Source: an uncultured Prevotella sp.
GTDB taxonomy: Bacteria > Bacteroidota > Bacteroidia > Bacteroidales > Bacteroidaceae
Assembly: GCA_946612625.1 (NCBI GenBank)
Contig: CAMOEW010000003.1
Coordinates: 1 to 64,000 of the forward strand
Direction of reading: 5' to 3'
DNA length: 64,000 bases
Below the pieces are notes generated by a model that did no database searches, was not told the origin of the DNA, and worked only from the letters and a program-made list of their open reading frames with translations. The position numbers were made by a program, and so were the translations under genes. This document shows positions 40,121-50,043 of this stretch, piece after piece (within the stretch, counting starts at the first letter, position 1; each line of letters opens with the position of its first letter).

Positions 40121-42610
40121 ATGGAAAAAATGAAGAAATGGATACCCGACGTGCTGGTGGTATTACTGTTTGTCATCATCTCGTTTGCCTACTTCTTCCC
40201 CGCAGATACCGAGGGAAGGATTCTCTACCGTCACGATGCCTCGGCAGGACGCGGTGCAGGACAGGAGGCCTCAGAATATCATGACCGTACTGGCAATGTG
40301 ACACGATGGACGAACGCGCTGTTCAGCGGTATGCCCACCTATCAGACAGCCCCTTCATACTCAAGCAACAAACCACTGGCTGTAATAGAGAAGGCATACC
40401 ATCTGTGGTTGCCTGACTACGTATGGTATCTGTTTGCATACCTGTTGGGCTTCTACATCCTGCTGCGTGCCTTCGACTTTAAGCAACACTTGGCAGCCTT
40501 GGGCTCCATCATATGGGCTTTCAGCAGTTATTTCCTGATTATCATCGCAGCAGGACATATCTGGAAAGTAATGGCGCTTGCCTACCTTCCACCACTTATC
40601 GGAGGTATAGTTCTTGCCTTCCGAGGAAAGTATCTGTGGGGTCTCGTGGTGACAGCGATATTCTCTGCTCTCGAAGTGCTTGCCAACCATGTGCAGATGA
40701 CATACTACTATCTGTTCGTAATCTTCTTCCTTGTGATAGCATTTGCATACGAGAGCATACGCGCTAAACGATACACCCATCTTGGTAAGGCAATAGCTGC
40801 CTGTGCAGCAGGCGGCATTATCGGCATCTGCATAAACCTCTCTAACCTGTATCACACATGGGAATACTCGCAGGAGACAATGCGCGGCAAGAGTGAATTG
40901 GTGAAGACGAATGCCGCCAACCAGACCAGTAGCGGACTTGACCGCGACTATATAACGCAGTGGAGCTATGGCATTGATGAGACATGGACACTGCTCATTC
41001 CCAACGCCAAGGGCGGAGCCCACCAGATACAGTTGAGAAACAATCCAAAAGCAATGGAGAAATGTGCCCCTCAGCTGGCACAATACATCGGACAATGGTA
41101 TCAGTACTGGGGTGAACAGCCATTCACTGCCGGTCCTGTATATGTCGGGGCATTTGTTATGATGCTCTTCATCCTGTCACTGTTCATTGTAACAGGACCA
41201 GTGAAATGGGGACTGCTTGCTGCAACGATACTATCAATATTGTTGTCATGGGGAAGGAACTTCATGCCGTTCACCGATCTGTTCATCGACTATATGCCTA
41301 TGTATGCGAAATTCCGCACTGTATCGTCGATTCTCGTGATTGCCGAATTCACTATTCCTCTGTTGGCAATGCTCGCATTGAAGAAGATTTGTGACAATCC
41401 GGACATTTTAAACAAGAAATTGAAATTCGTAATTCTCAGTTTCGCCCTCACAGCCGGCATCAGCACAATATTTGCACTCATGCCTTCAGCATTCTTCGAA
41501 TTCATATCATCAGCTGACCGTATGCAGCTCTCACAGTATGTCCCCACCGACATGATGGGACAGTTCTTAGACAATATAACAAAGGTACGCGAAGCTGTAT
41601 TCACAGCCGATTGTTGGCGAACGGTGATTATCATCAGCATCGGTACGCTCTGCCTGCTTCTCTTCAAAGCAAAGAAGCTACGCTCAGAATACATGATTGG
41701 AGCTGTCATTGTACTGTGCCTGATAGATATGTGGCAGGTTGACAAGCGCTATCTTTACGACGAGATGTTCGTTGACGGCAGCATCAAGGAGCAACCCATC
41801 CGTAAGACTCCTGCGATAGAGCAGATACTACGCGACAAGAACCTTGACTTCCGCACGCTGAACCTTGCCGGCGACACGTTCAACGAAAACGAGACGAGCT
41901 TCTACCTGAAGAGCATCGGAGGCTATCATGCCGCCAAGCTGCGCCGCTATCAAGAGATTATCGACCGTCACATCTCGCCTGAGATACAAAAGGCAATTGC
42001 TGCGATTTCGCAGAACGCGGGCGACATGACTTTAGTGAACGGCGACTCCATCTATCCTGTTCTGAACATGCTCAACACGAAGTATTTCATCATTCCGCTG
42101 CAAAGCGGCCAGTCAGTTCCCTTAGAGAATCCATACACCTACGGCAACGCATGGTTGGTTGACAAGGTGAACTATGTTGACAATGCCAATGATGAAATTG
42201 ATGCGTTGGCGACAACTCCGCTGCGCCATGAGGCAGTTGCCGACAAAAAATTCAAGGAGATACTCGGAGAAAGCGTCACACAAGACACCCTCAGCATCGT
42301 CAGAATCACATCGTATGAGCCCAACCAGCTGAAATACGATGTACAGTCGGACAAGGGTGGTGTAATAGTATTCTCCGAGATATACTATCCCGGCTGGACA
42401 GCCACTATCGACGGAGCAGAGGCAGAGCTTGGCCGCGTTGACTATGTTCTCCGTGCGCTCAAAGTCAACCCTGGGCATCATAAAGTTGTTCTCTCATTCT
42501 TCCCAAAGAGCATCGACCGTACCGAAACCATTGCATACGTTGCCTACGGTCTGCTACTGCTCGCAATCGCAGCAGCAGCATTCCATAGCTGGAAGAGAAA
42601 AGAACAATAG
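40121..42610 (+). CDS. YfhO-family polytopic membrane protein
   Basis: An 829-aa membrane protein of the YfhO family (GT-C-like fold), thought to modify cell-envelope glycopolymers. It begins MEKMKKWIPDVLVVLLFVIISF with a first membrane span. An extracytoplasmic loop follows (RILYRHDASAGRGAGQEASEY ... WTNALFSGMPTYQ, the family hallmark containing conserved Asp and Pro). Then come about ten more spans to residue 535, a soluble domain (about 545-790) and a last span (AYVAYGLLLLAIAAAAF). Which glycan it serves is unknown. It is a single gene with its own promoter and a strong terminator shared with typA. Confidence 0.88.
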   Translation: MEKMKKWIPDVLVVLLFVIISFAYFFPADTEGRILYRHDASAGRGAGQEASEYHDRTGNVTRWTNALFSGMPTYQTAPSYSSNKPLAVIEKAYHLWLPDYVWYLFAYLLGFYILLRAFDFKQHLAALGSIIWAFSSYFLIIIAAGHIWKVMALAYLPPLIGGIVLAFRGKYLWGLVVTAIFSALEVLANHVQMTYYYLFVIFFLVIAFAYESIRAKRYTHLGKAIAACAAGGIIGICINLSNLYHTWEYSQETMRGKSELVKTNAANQTSSGLDRDYITQWSYGIDETWTLLIPNAKGGAHQIQLRNNPKAMEKCAPQLAQYIGQWYQYWGEQPFTAGPVYVGAFVMMLFILSLFIVTGPVKWGLLAATILSILLSWGRNFMPFTDLFIDYMPMYAKFRTVSSILVIAEFTIPLLAMLALKKICDNPDILNKKLKFVILSFALTAGISTIFALMPSAFFEFISSADRMQLSQYVPTDMMGQFLDNITKVREAVFTADCWRTVIIISIGTLCLLLFKAKKLRSEYMIGAVIVLCLIDMWQVDKRYLYDEMFVDGSIKEQPIRKTPAIEQILRDKNLDFRTLNLAGDTFNENETSFYLKSIGGYHAAKLRRYQEIIDRHISPEIQKAIAAISQNAGDMTLVNGDSIYPVLNMLNTKYFIIPLQSGQSVPLENPYTYGNAWLVDKVNYVDNANDEIDALATTPLRHEAVADKKFKEILGESVTQDTLSIVRITSYEPNQLKYDVQSDKGGVIVFSEIYYPGWTATIDGAEAELGRVDYVLRALKVNPGHHKVVLSFFPKSIDRTETIAYVAYGLLLLAIAAAAFHSWKRKEQ

Positions 42611-42624
42611 AACATATTAACCAC

Positions 42625-42664
42625 GGAATGAAGAAGCCGCCCATCTAGGCGGCTTCTTCATTCC
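42625..42664. terminator. Bidirectional terminator between YfhO gene and typA
   Basis: A perfect 17-bp stem: GGAATGAAGAAGCCGCC (42625-42641), 6-nt loop, and its complement (42648-42664). The right arm overlaps the typA stop codon. Confidence 0.85.
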
Positions 42665-44460
42665 TTATTTGCTTTCTTTCTTTCGTTATGGTCGAGTATG
42701 ATTTTTCGCATACGCATTGACTTAGGGGTCACCTCCACCAGCTCGTCTTCCTTGATATATTCAAGACACTCTTCAAGACTCATCACCGTCTTTGGGATGA
42801 TACGAGCCTTGTCGTCGCTTCCAGAAGCACGCACGTTCGTAAGCTGTTTTGCCTTGCAGACATTGATGACGAGGTCTTTCTCATGAATATGTTCACCTAC
42901 GACTTCACCCATATACACATCCTCACCCGGGTCGATGAAGAACTTGCCGCGGTCCTGCAGTTTGTCGATAGCATATGCATACGACTGTCCTGTCTCCATA
43001 GCAATGAGCGAGCCGTTGGAACGACGGTCAATGTCTCCCTTATACGGCTGATATTCCTTATAGCGGTGAGCCATTATGGCTTCTCCCTGTGAAGCTGTAA
43101 GCACATTTGTTCGCAGTCCGATGATGCCGCGCGAGGGGATATCAAACTCTATATTCACCCTGTCGCCCTGGCTCTCCATTGACGTCATTTCTCCTTTTCG
43201 CCGTGTCACCATATCAATCATCTTCGACGCGAATTCCTCAGGAACATTGATGGTGAGTTCCTCTACTGGTTCGCACTTGACGCCGTCAATATCCTTATAT
43301 ATTACCTGCGGCTGTCCTACGGCAAGTTCATATCCCTCGCGCCGCATAGTTTCGACAAGCACGCTCAAATGGAGCACGCCACGACCACTAACCACCCACT
43401 TATCGGTAGAATCTTCGAACTGTTCAACGCGAAGTGCAAGATTTTTCTCCAGTTCTTTCTCCAGACGGTCGTTGATATGCCGTGAAGTGACAAACTTTCC
43501 TTCCTTGCCGAAGAACGGCGAGTCGTTAATCTGGAAGAGCATTGACATAGTGGGTTCGTCAATAGCAATCGGTGGCAGAGCATCGGGATTCTCGAAATCG
43601 CAGAGAGTGTCGCCAATCTCGAATTTCTCCAATCCTATTACTGCACATATATCTCCGCAATCTACTATGTCGGTGCGCTGATGACCCATACCATCAAATG
43701 TATGAAGTTCCTTTATCTTGGTTTTTTCGATGCTGCCGTCGCGATGGCAAATTGTCACCTGCTGTCCGTCTCGGAACGTTCCCCTATGCACCCTGCCCAC
43801 GGCAATTCGTCCCGTATAACTTGAATAGTCAAGACTGGTGATAAGCATCTGCGGCGTACCCTCAATCTGCTTCGGTGCAGGAATCACCTCGACGATTTTG
43901 TCAAGCAGGTAAGTGATATTGTCGGTTGGCTTGTTATAGTCTTCGCTCATCCATCCGTTCTTGGCAGAACCATAAACGACAGGAAAGTCGAGTTGGTCTT
44001 CAGTAGCATTAAGCGAAAACATAAGGTCGAATACCATCTCATACACCTCTTCCGGGCGGCAGTTTGGTTTATCCACCTTGTTTACAACTACTATTGGTTT
44101 CAGCCCTATCTGCAATGCCTTCTGCAGCACGAATCGTGTCTGTGGCATTGGCCCCTCGAAAGCATCCACAAGTAGCAGACAACCGTCGGCCATATTCAGC
44201 ACACGTTCCACTTCGCCTCCAAAGTCAGAGTGTCCCGGAGTGTCGATGATATTAATTTTCGTTCCTTTCCAGTTGATGGAAACATTCTTCGAGAGGATAG
44301 TTATTCCGCGCTCGCGTTCCAAATCGTTGCTATCCAACACCTGGCTGCTCAGGTTCTGTCCCTCACGGAAAAGATTACCTGCCAGCATCATCTTATCGAC
44401 CAATGTTGTCTTTCCATGATCGACGTGAGCTATAATTGCAATGTTTCTGATGTCTTGCAT
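42658..44460 (-). CDS. typA: Ribosome-binding GTPase TypA/BipA
   Basis: TypA (BipA) is a translational GTPase that helps 50S subunit assembly and stress adaptation. The 600-aa product has G1 AHVDHGKTTLVDKM (about 11-24), the switch region ERERGITI, G3 DTPGHSDFGGEVERV, G4 NKVDKP, EF-G-like domains III and V, and a C-terminal domain with the BipA-specific GEHIHEKDLVVN-like stretch (here VGEHIHEKDLVINVCKAK). Length is typical. It is divergent from rpsO with separate promoters 43 bp apart. Confidence 0.96.
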   Translation of the reverse strand: MQDIRNIAIIAHVDHGKTTLVDKMMLAGNLFREGQNLSSQVLDSNDLERERGITILSKNVSINWKGTKINIIDTPGHSDFGGEVERVLNMADGCLLLVDAFEGPMPQTRFVLQKALQIGLKPIVVVNKVDKPNCRPEEVYEMVFDLMFSLNATEDQLDFPVVYGSAKNGWMSEDYNKPTDNITYLLDKIVEVIPAPKQIEGTPQMLITSLDYSSYTGRIAVGRVHRGTFRDGQQVTICHRDGSIEKTKIKELHTFDGMGHQRTDIVDCGDICAVIGLEKFEIGDTLCDFENPDALPPIAIDEPTMSMLFQINDSPFFGKEGKFVTSRHINDRLEKELEKNLALRVEQFEDSTDKWVVSGRGVLHLSVLVETMRREGYELAVGQPQVIYKDIDGVKCEPVEELTINVPEEFASKMIDMVTRRKGEMTSMESQGDRVNIEFDIPSRGIIGLRTNVLTASQGEAIMAHRYKEYQPYKGDIDRRSNGSLIAMETGQSYAYAIDKLQDRGKFFIDPGEDVYMGEVVGEHIHEKDLVINVCKAKQLTNVRASGSDDKARIIPKTVMSLEECLEYIKEDELVEVTPKSMRMRKIILDHNERKKANKE

Positions 44461-44485
44461 TTTCCTTTTACCTTAAAAACGGGTG

Positions 44486-44493
44486 CAAAGGTA
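44486..44493 (-). promoter_or_regulatory. -7 box of typA
   Basis: The minus strand reads TACCTTTG followed by CACCC, 25 nt before the typA ATG. Confidence 0.6.
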
Positions 44494-44535
44494 CAACTTT
44501 TTTCGGAAATTCTTGCTATATTCAGAAAAAAAGTG

Positions 44536-44543
44536 TACCTTTG
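44536..44543 (+). promoter_or_regulatory. -7 box of rpsO
   Basis: TACCTTTG followed by CAGCC, about 110 nt before the rpsO ATG. The long leader (about 44550-44652) contains small inverted repeats (TTCGGAAAATCCGAA) and may be an S15 autoregulation site. Confidence 0.6.
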
Positions 44544-44652
44544 CAGCCGCAATTCGGAAAATCCGAAACATTCGAAGTTGTGAACCGCCAGTGATTAGGC
44601 AGGAAAAGCAATCGAAGGATGTTATTGCACTAATTATTAATCACGTTTAAAA

Positions 44653-44922
44653 ATGTATTTAAACAAAGAAAAGAAGACTGAGATTTTCTCTCAGTATGGC
44701 AAGGATGCCAAGGACACAGGCTCAGTAGAAAGCCAGGTAGCGCTGCTTACCTATCGTATCACTCATTTGACAGACCACCTGAAGCAGAACCACAAGGATC
44801 ATGTTACGGCTCGCAGCCTGACCATGCTCGTTGGTCGCCGTCGCAAGCTGTTGAAGTATCTCTATAACAGAGACATCAACCGCTATCGTGAACTTATCAA
44901 GGCTCTTGGTCTCCGCCACTAA
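44653..44922 (+). CDS. rpsO: 30S ribosomal protein S15
   Basis: An 89-aa ribosomal protein that binds 16S rRNA at a three-way junction early in 30S assembly. The sequence is typical: DTGSVESQVALLTYRITHLTDHLKQNHKDHVTARSL is present in substance, with the LVGRRRKLLKYL and DINRYRELIKALGLRH end. It stands alone, without pnp downstream, between its own promoter and a strong terminator. The about 105-nt leader is unusually long for the window, where leaders of 20-70 nt are the rule. Confidence 0.97.
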   Translation: MYLNKEKKTEIFSQYGKDAKDTGSVESQVALLTYRITHLTDHLKQNHKDHVTARSLTMLVGRRRKLLKYLYNRDINRYRELIKALGLRH

Positions 44923-44940
44923 TCAGCGAGAGAAAACGAA

Positions 44941-44978
44941 AATATTAAAGGCTGCACCGAGGTGCAGCCTTTAATATT
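44941..44978. terminator. Terminator of rpsO
   Basis: A perfect 18-bp stem with a 2-nt loop: AATATTAAAGGCTGCACC (44941-44958) and its complement (44961-44978), followed by a T run. It probably also stops transcripts of the convergent GH28 gene. Confidence 0.9.
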
Positions 44979-44997
44979 TTTTTCAGTCCTTGTCTTC

Positions 44998-46476
44998 TTA
45001 CATCTTTCCGATGGTGACGCTGACGTTTTGCTTCTTTATATCCTTACAGTTGTTGAAGTAAGCGTCTTTTTCGGCAATAATGTCGATGTTCTTCAATGTA
45101 ATGCCGTCGATAGGCATTTCTGGCAGTCCGTTGAACTCCATTGCCCTTCCTGCTCCTGCACATATAATATCCTGAATATGTATGTTGCGGAAGATAGGTG
45201 TGGTCTCATCAACAGGCTTTAGATCATTGGCAACGGCTGCCGTGCCGTCTTCATTGTTCTCCACTACCGACTTTCCATTGTAATACATATTAAATGTGAT
45301 TGCATCGGCTTTAATCTGCATCATCGAGATACCCTTGATATATATGTTCTCGACAATACCGCCGCGCCCACGCTGGCTCTTGAAGCGCAGTCCTACGTCG
45401 GTACCAAGGAACTGGCAGTTCTGCACGCTGATGTTCCTCACGCCTCCACTCATCTCTGAACCTACGACAAAACCTCCATGCCCGGCAAACACCGTACATC
45501 CATCCACAACAACATTCTCGCACGGACGAGCACGTCTGCGTCCGTCGGCATCCTTTCCGCTCTTTATACAGATACCATCGTCGCCGGCATCGAAGCGTGA
45601 ATTGATGATAAGAGCATTCTTGCACGACTCAAGGTCGAGGGCATCGCCGTTTTGTGCGTATGACGGATTGCGCACAAGCACGTCTTTGATAATCACGTTC
45701 TCGCACATCAGCGGATGGATGTTCCACGCTGGTGAGTTCTGGAAGATACACCCTTCGAGCTTTACATTCTTACACTCGATGAAACTTACCATCACCGGGC
45801 GCAGGAAACGGCGTATGCTGTTCCACTCTGCGTCGCTCTTGATGTTCTGCGGCACATTCATCTGTGCCAATGCCTCACCCTTGGCATATCCTTCAGACGG
45901 CACCCAGTATGCTTTCTTCTTGTCAACTATACCTCCGCTGCTGGTGAAGTTGCTCCACTGCGAGTCGGTCACCTTAGCCTTCTTTACGGGTCGCCAGTAC
46001 TGACCGTTTCCATCGATTACACCCTGCCCGGTAATTGCCACGTTGGTTGCATTGCGGGCATTGATAGGCGACTGGCACCGCTTGGTGTCAAGTCCCTCAA
46101 ACACTGTCTCTACAATAGGGTACAGGCTTTCATCGGGCACAAAAGTTATAACAGCGCCGCTCATAACATGCAGGTTGATATTGCTCTTGAGCGTAATCGG
46201 ACCGGTAAGCCACACGCCCTTCGGAACGACGAGCTTGCCGCCGCCCTTTTTCGTCAAGGCATCAATAGCCTTGGCAAAAGCCTCGGTACATAGCTTCGAG
46301 CCATTACCGACAGCTCCGAAATCCGTCAGGTTAACCTCATTATTTGGAAAAACAGGGTCAGAAACTTCTGCCATCTTGAATGGCAAGTTCTGGGTGTACT
46401 GCTTGTACGGGTTGTCGGCATAAACAGCAATTGCCGCACATGCTACCACCAACAGAGAAAAAAATTGTTTGTTCAT
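44998..46476 (-). CDS. Polygalacturonase-like glycoside hydrolase, GH28
   Basis: A 492-aa secreted GH28 beta-helix enzyme hydrolysing galacturonate linkages in pectin (homogalacturonan or rhamnogalacturonan). The signal peptide is MNKQFFSLLVVACAAIAVYA. The pectate-lyase-3-like N-terminal segment reads VNLTDFGAVGNGSKLCTEAFAKAI. The active-site motifs are all present in order: NGDALDLESC (N-x-D), DAGDDGICIKSG (the DD pair), GHGGFVVGSEMSGG (G-H-G) and RFKSQRGRGG (the R-x-K). It has no FNLNGQR sorting tail, unlike the PL11 enzymes, so it may be periplasmic. It has its own promoter and is a lone pectinase gene 30 kb from the PL11 island. Confidence 0.93.
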   Translation of the reverse strand: MNKQFFSLLVVACAAIAVYADNPYKQYTQNLPFKMAEVSDPVFPNNEVNLTDFGAVGNGSKLCTEAFAKAIDALTKKGGGKLVVPKGVWLTGPITLKSNINLHVMSGAVITFVPDESLYPIVETVFEGLDTKRCQSPINARNATNVAITGQGVIDGNGQYWRPVKKAKVTDSQWSNFTSSGGIVDKKKAYWVPSEGYAKGEALAQMNVPQNIKSDAEWNSIRRFLRPVMVSFIECKNVKLEGCIFQNSPAWNIHPLMCENVIIKDVLVRNPSYAQNGDALDLESCKNALIINSRFDAGDDGICIKSGKDADGRRRARPCENVVVDGCTVFAGHGGFVVGSEMSGGVRNISVQNCQFLGTDVGLRFKSQRGRGGIVENIYIKGISMMQIKADAITFNMYYNGKSVVENNEDGTAAVANDLKPVDETTPIFRNIHIQDIICAGAGRAMEFNGLPEMPIDGITLKNIDIIAEKDAYFNNCKDIKKQNVSVTIGKM

Positions 46477-46502
46477 TTTGAGTAGATTTAGTTATTTTGG
46501 CA

Positions 46503-46510
46503 CAAAGTTA
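46503..46510 (-). promoter_or_regulatory. -7 box of the GH28 gene
   Basis: The minus strand reads TAACTTTG followed by TGCC, 27 nt before the GH28 ATG and directly after the folK operon. Confidence 0.5.
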
Positions 46511-46530
46511 GCAAATAAATCTGACAACGA

Positions 46531-46971
46531 CTAATTTTTCGGCAAAAAAATCTCTCTCAGTGGGATATTAACAAATTCACGTTGATTAATCAGCGGGTGT
46601 GGTATGACAAGATCTGGAGTGTCAAGCGATATATCATCATATAATAATATGTCGATGTCGATAATCCTGTCATGATATACCGGCTTTCCGCTCCCGTCGC
46701 GCGACGATTTCTGCCGTCGTCCCATCTCAATTTCAATTTTCTGCGTTATGTCAAGCACTTCGTGAGGCGAAAGCGACGTGGAACAGCAGACTACGGCATT
46801 GACAAAGCTGTTGTCGGATTGGAATCCCCAAGGCTCGGAGAAATAAAGAGCCGATTGGCGCATTACTGCGCCCACCAGCTCTCTGATTCTCTTTACAGCT
46901 TCACGTATGTTCGCCTCCTTGTCGCCGAGGTTGGTTCCCAGGCCCAGATAGACAACATGCGCAGCTCCCAT
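46531..46971 (-). CDS. folK: 2-amino-4-hydroxy-6-hydroxymethyldihydropteridine diphosphokinase
   Basis: FolK transfers pyrophosphate from ATP to 6-hydroxymethyl-dihydropterin in folate synthesis. The 146-aa protein has YLGLGTNLGDKEANI, SALYFSEPWGFQSDNSFVNAV, IEIEMGR, YHDRIIDIDILLYDD (the magnesium-binding D-x-D), and VIPHPLINQREFV. It is the last gene of the ftsX operon, 40 bp after queA. The pathway's preceding enzyme, folB, lies in another part of the window (22.4 kb). Confidence 0.93.
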   Translation of the reverse strand: MGAAHVVYLGLGTNLGDKEANIREAVKRIRELVGAVMRQSALYFSEPWGFQSDNSFVNAVVCCSTSLSPHEVLDITQKIEIEMGRRQKSSRDGSGKPVYHDRIIDIDILLYDDISLDTPDLVIPHPLINQREFVNIPLREIFLPKN

Positions 46972-47011
46972 TATCTATTTTTCCGTTACCGATTATCCAT
47001 TAGCGAAGCGC

Positions 47012-48154
47012 TCAGTCGTCGAGGATAAGCATACAGTCGCCGTAGCACCCGAACTTATACCCGTTCTTGACCGCTTGGTTATAGGCTTCATATACAAGGT
47101 CATAGCCTCCGAAAGCAGCCGTTGACATCATCATCGGCGACTCAGGATGATAGAAGTTTGCCATCATTGCAGTGGCAAGCCCGAACTCGTATGGCGGGAA
47201 GATAAACTTGTTGGTCCATCCGTCATATTCTTTCAGCAATCCGTCGGTACCTACAGCCGTTTCTGTGGCACGCATGGTGCTGGTGCCTACGATACACACG
47301 TTCTTACCATCGGCTTTTGCCCGGTTTACGAGATTGCAAGCCTCCTGAGAAACCACCATCTGCTCTGAACTCATCTTATGCTTTGTCAGGTCTTCCACCT
47401 CTATAGGATCAAAATTGCCAAGACCGCAGTGCAAGGTGACGAACGCCGGACTGATGCCGCGTATCTCCATCATCTTCATCATCTCGCGGCTAAAATGCAA
47501 CCCCGTTGCGGGTGCCGTCACAGCACCTTCGTTTCTCGCAAAGATGGTCTGGAAATTTTCGATATCATCGGAAGTATATGGACGATTGTCAACGATATAG
47601 CGTGGCAGCGGCGACTCCCCGAGAGCAAAGAGCTCACGCTTGAACTCGTCGTGCGGACAGTCGTAAAGGAATCGCAGCGTACGCCCACGGCTCGTGGTAT
47701 TGTCGATAACCTCGGCAACCATAGGTCCGTCGTCCTCAAAGAACAGCTTGTTACCGATACGAATCTTGCGCGCCGGTTCTACAAGCACATCCCACAGCCG
47801 CAACTCTTCGTTAAGCTCACGCAGCAGGAACACCTCGATCTTAGCATCCGTCTTCTCCTTCGTACCGTACAACCTCGCCGGAAACACCTTCGTGTCGTTG
47901 AAGACAAAGACATCGCCCTCGCCAAAATATTTCAAGCTGTCGCGGAAAGTGAGGAAATGCTCCGTGTCGTTCCCTTTAGCATCTTTCTGGAACATTTCTA
48001 TCCGCTCACTCTTTCGGTGTACGAGCATCAGCCGGCATTCATCGCGATGATAGATTTTATCTACTGTACCATCCTCATTCTTAAAGACGCGGCACGACGG
48101 CTCAAGAGCCACCAGCTCTTCCGGCAGTCTGAATTTAAACTGTGATAGTTTCAT
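47012..48154 (-). CDS. queA: S-adenosylmethionine:tRNA ribosyltransferase-isomerase
   Basis: QueA transfers the ribose of SAM to preQ1 in tRNA, giving epoxyqueuosine. The 380-aa product starts [19 protein letters not shown]; the ATG at 48154 is preferred over one 13 codons upstream because the family begins at this motif. Further motifs: [37 protein letters not shown]-like ([17 protein letters not shown]), [12 protein letters not shown], and the closing NFHHPES-like [11 protein letters not shown] with [16 protein letters not shown]. It is in the ftsX-DUF3098-uppP-truB-queA-folK series, 53 bp after truB. Confidence 0.95.
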   Translation of the reverse strand: MKLSQFKFRLPEELVALEPSCRVFKNEDGTVDKIYHRDECRLMLVHRKSERIEMFQKDAKGNDTEHFLTFRDSLKYFGEGDVFVFNDTKVFPARLYGTKEKTDAKIEVFLLRELNEELRLWDVLVEPARKIRIGNKLFFEDDGPMVAEVIDNTTSRGRTLRFLYDCPHDEFKRELFALGESPLPRYIVDNRPYTSDDIENFQTIFARNEGAVTAPATGLHFSREMMKMMEIRGISPAFVTLHCGLGNFDPIEVEDLTKHKMSSEQMVVSQEACNLVNRAKADGKNVCIVGTSTMRATETAVGTDGLLKEYDGWTNKFIFPPYEFGLATAMMANFYHPESPMMMSTAAFGGYDLVYEAYNQAVKNGYKFGCYGDCMLILDD

Positions 48155-48207
48155 GTGTATCCTTCTTTCTTGATTCTTTCCTATGCGGCGCATGGAAGCA
48201 CCGCCTG

Positions 48208-48903
48208 CTAATTCTCAATTTTCTCTAACCAGTCTGGAATATCATCCATCTTGATGCAGTCTTCCAACCGCACATTACCTACACGAGTGCGACACAACGC
48301 CGTAAGGTAGGCACCGCTTCCGAGAGCTTTGCCGATATCTCGAGCCAGCGAACGTATGTACGTACCCTTTCCGCATACCACACGGATGCTCATCCGCATC
48401 GTCACAGGATTGAAATCCGTCAGCTCAATCTCTTCAATATGTACAGGCTTTGCCACCAGCTGTACGTCTTGACCACTGCGTTTCAGTTTATATGCTCTGT
48501 CGCCTCCTATCTTGCAAGCTGAATAGGCCGGCGGCACCTGCATTATATCGCCCACGAAGCCGCCAATGGTTTTCCGTATCAGCTCTTCGCTGATATGCGC
48601 TGTAGGATATGTCTTATCGACGTCGTGTTCCATGTCGAAACTCGCTGTCGTGGCTCCGAGCTGAAGGGTGGCGATGTATTCTTTTTCGTGCAGCTGCAGC
48701 GACTCTATCTCCTTGGTCTTCTTTCCTGTACATAGTATCAGCACGCCTGTGGCAAGCGGGTCAAGTGTTCCGGCATGTCCGGTTTTCACTCGCTTCACAC
48801 CGGCCTTCATAGAGATGAGATAGCGCACCCGTGCGAGCGCACCGAAACTCGACATCCTATATGGCTTGTCCAAGTATATGTATTCTCCTTCTACGAAATT
48901 CAT
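48208..48903 (-). CDS. truB: tRNA pseudouridine-55 synthase
   Basis: TruB converts U55 of the tRNA T-loop to pseudouridine. The 231-aa product has the motif [22 protein letters not shown] with the catalytic Asp, [42 protein letters not shown], and [19 protein letters not shown]. It lacks a C-terminal PUA extension, as is common in Bacteroidetes. Its ATG directly follows the uppP stop codon with no gap, so the two are translationally coupled. Confidence 0.95.
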   Translation of the reverse strand: MNFVEGEYIYLDKPYRMSSFGALARVRYLISMKAGVKRVKTGHAGTLDPLATGVLILCTGKKTKEIESLQLHEKEYIATLQLGATTASFDMEHDVDKTYPTAHISEELIRKTIGGFVGDIMQVPPAYSACKIGGDRAYKLKRSGQDVQLVAKPVHIEEIELTDFNPVTMRMSIRVVCGKGTYIRSLARDIGKALGSGAYLTALCRTRVGNVRLEDCIKMDDIPDWLEKIEN

Positions 48904-49761
48904 TTAATCTACCATTGCCAACGACTGACCGGATATGAGCAGTGCCAAAATGATGCCACCCACAATGATTCGATACCACCCAAACGCCTTGAAACCGTAT
49001 TTCGACACAAAGTCAACAAACCATTTCATGGCAAGCAATGCCACAATGAACGACACCACGCATCCCACAATGAGCATAGTGATATTATGCGTCGTTGCCC
49101 ATGTCCCACCCTCTTTCATCAGGTCGAGCAGGTCGAGTAGCGTTGCTCCTGCCATTGTAGGCACGGCAAGAAAGAACGAGAACTCGGCGGCAGCCCTGCG
49201 TGTAAGTCCTTGTGCCATGCCGCCCACGATGGTAGCCATCGAACGCGACACTCCCGGAATGACCGAGATGCACTGGAATAGTCCCACGTTGAACGCCCGC
49301 TTCTCGTTCATCTTGTTGGCCTCGCTGCCTTTATTGAAAATACGGTCGCAGTAGAGCATGAACACACCTCCCACGACAAGCATGACAGCCACCACCCAAA
49401 CCGAGTCGAGCAGCCAGTCGAGCAGTCCCGACTTCTTTGCAACCAGGCCGATGACCACAGCCGGTATCACTCCGACGATAAGCAGCCAGTAGAAATAAAA
49501 CCTGTGCTTCAGTTTCTGCAATGTGCTGCTTCCCTCCGGTGCTGGAGTGTTGTCGAAGATGAAAAAGCGTTTCCAGTATAGGCACACCACCGAGAGGATG
49601 GCGCCAAACTGTATGATAAACGTGAACGCATGCACAAACTCATCGCCTTGTGGCACACCAAGCAGGTTCTGCGTTATAATCATGTGTCCTGTAGATGACA
49701 CAGGAAGGAACTCAGTCAGTCCCTCAACAATACTGATAATAATTGTCTGCCAAAGATCCAT
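48904..49761 (-). CDS. uppP: Undecaprenyl-diphosphatase
   Basis: UppP (BacA family) recycles undecaprenyl pyrophosphate to the monophosphate carrier used in peptidoglycan and O-antigen synthesis; excess gives bacitracin resistance. The 285-aa polytopic membrane protein has both active-site motifs: EGLTEFLPVSSTGHMII (about 14-30) and PGVSRSMATIVGG (about 168-180). It begins 8 bp after the DUF3098 gene in the ftsX operon. Confidence 0.95.
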   Translation of the reverse strand: MDLWQTIIISIVEGLTEFLPVSSTGHMIITQNLLGVPQGDEFVHAFTFIIQFGAILSVVCLYWKRFFIFDNTPAPEGSSTLQKLKHRFYFYWLLIVGVIPAVVIGLVAKKSGLLDWLLDSVWVVAVMLVVGGVFMLYCDRIFNKGSEANKMNEKRAFNVGLFQCISVIPGVSRSMATIVGGMAQGLTRRAAAEFSFFLAVPTMAGATLLDLLDLMKEGGTWATTHNITMLIVGCVVSFIVALLAMKWFVDFVSKYGFKAFGWYRIIVGGIILALLISGQSLAMVD

Positions 49762-49769
49762 TTACTACT

Positions 49770-50012
49770 TCACTCCTTTTCTTCTTTAGTCCCTTTCGGT
49801 TTCTTAACAATAGCGTAGATAATCGACAAGAAGCCCAGAAGACATACCACCGGGGCTACCTTTACTCTCCGTGCACTGAAGATGTCGGGATTGTACGCCT
49901 CATCGGTAGAGCCCGGACCGCTCATCAACAGGAATCCGATGATTACGACCACCATGCCTATAGCCAGCAACATGTAGTTGGTGCGGTCGAATGCCAAGTT
50001 TTTTCTATCCAT
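49770..50012 (-). CDS. DUF3098 small membrane protein
   Basis: An 80-aa protein with two membrane spans (MLLAIGMVVVIIGFLLMSG and VAPVVCLLGFLSIIYAIV). Between them lies the family's DEAYNPDIFSARRVKVAP stretch. It is a Bacteroidetes-specific family found between ftsX and uppP. Function is unknown; the fixed position suggests a part in division or envelope synthesis. Confidence 0.88.
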   Translation of the reverse strand: MDRKNLAFDRTNYMLLAIGMVVVIIGFLLMSGPGSTDEAYNPDIFSARRVKVAPVVCLLGFLSIIYAIVKKPKGTKEEKE

Positions 50013-50043
50013 AGATATATTTTTATTTCTTAATTATTAACTT

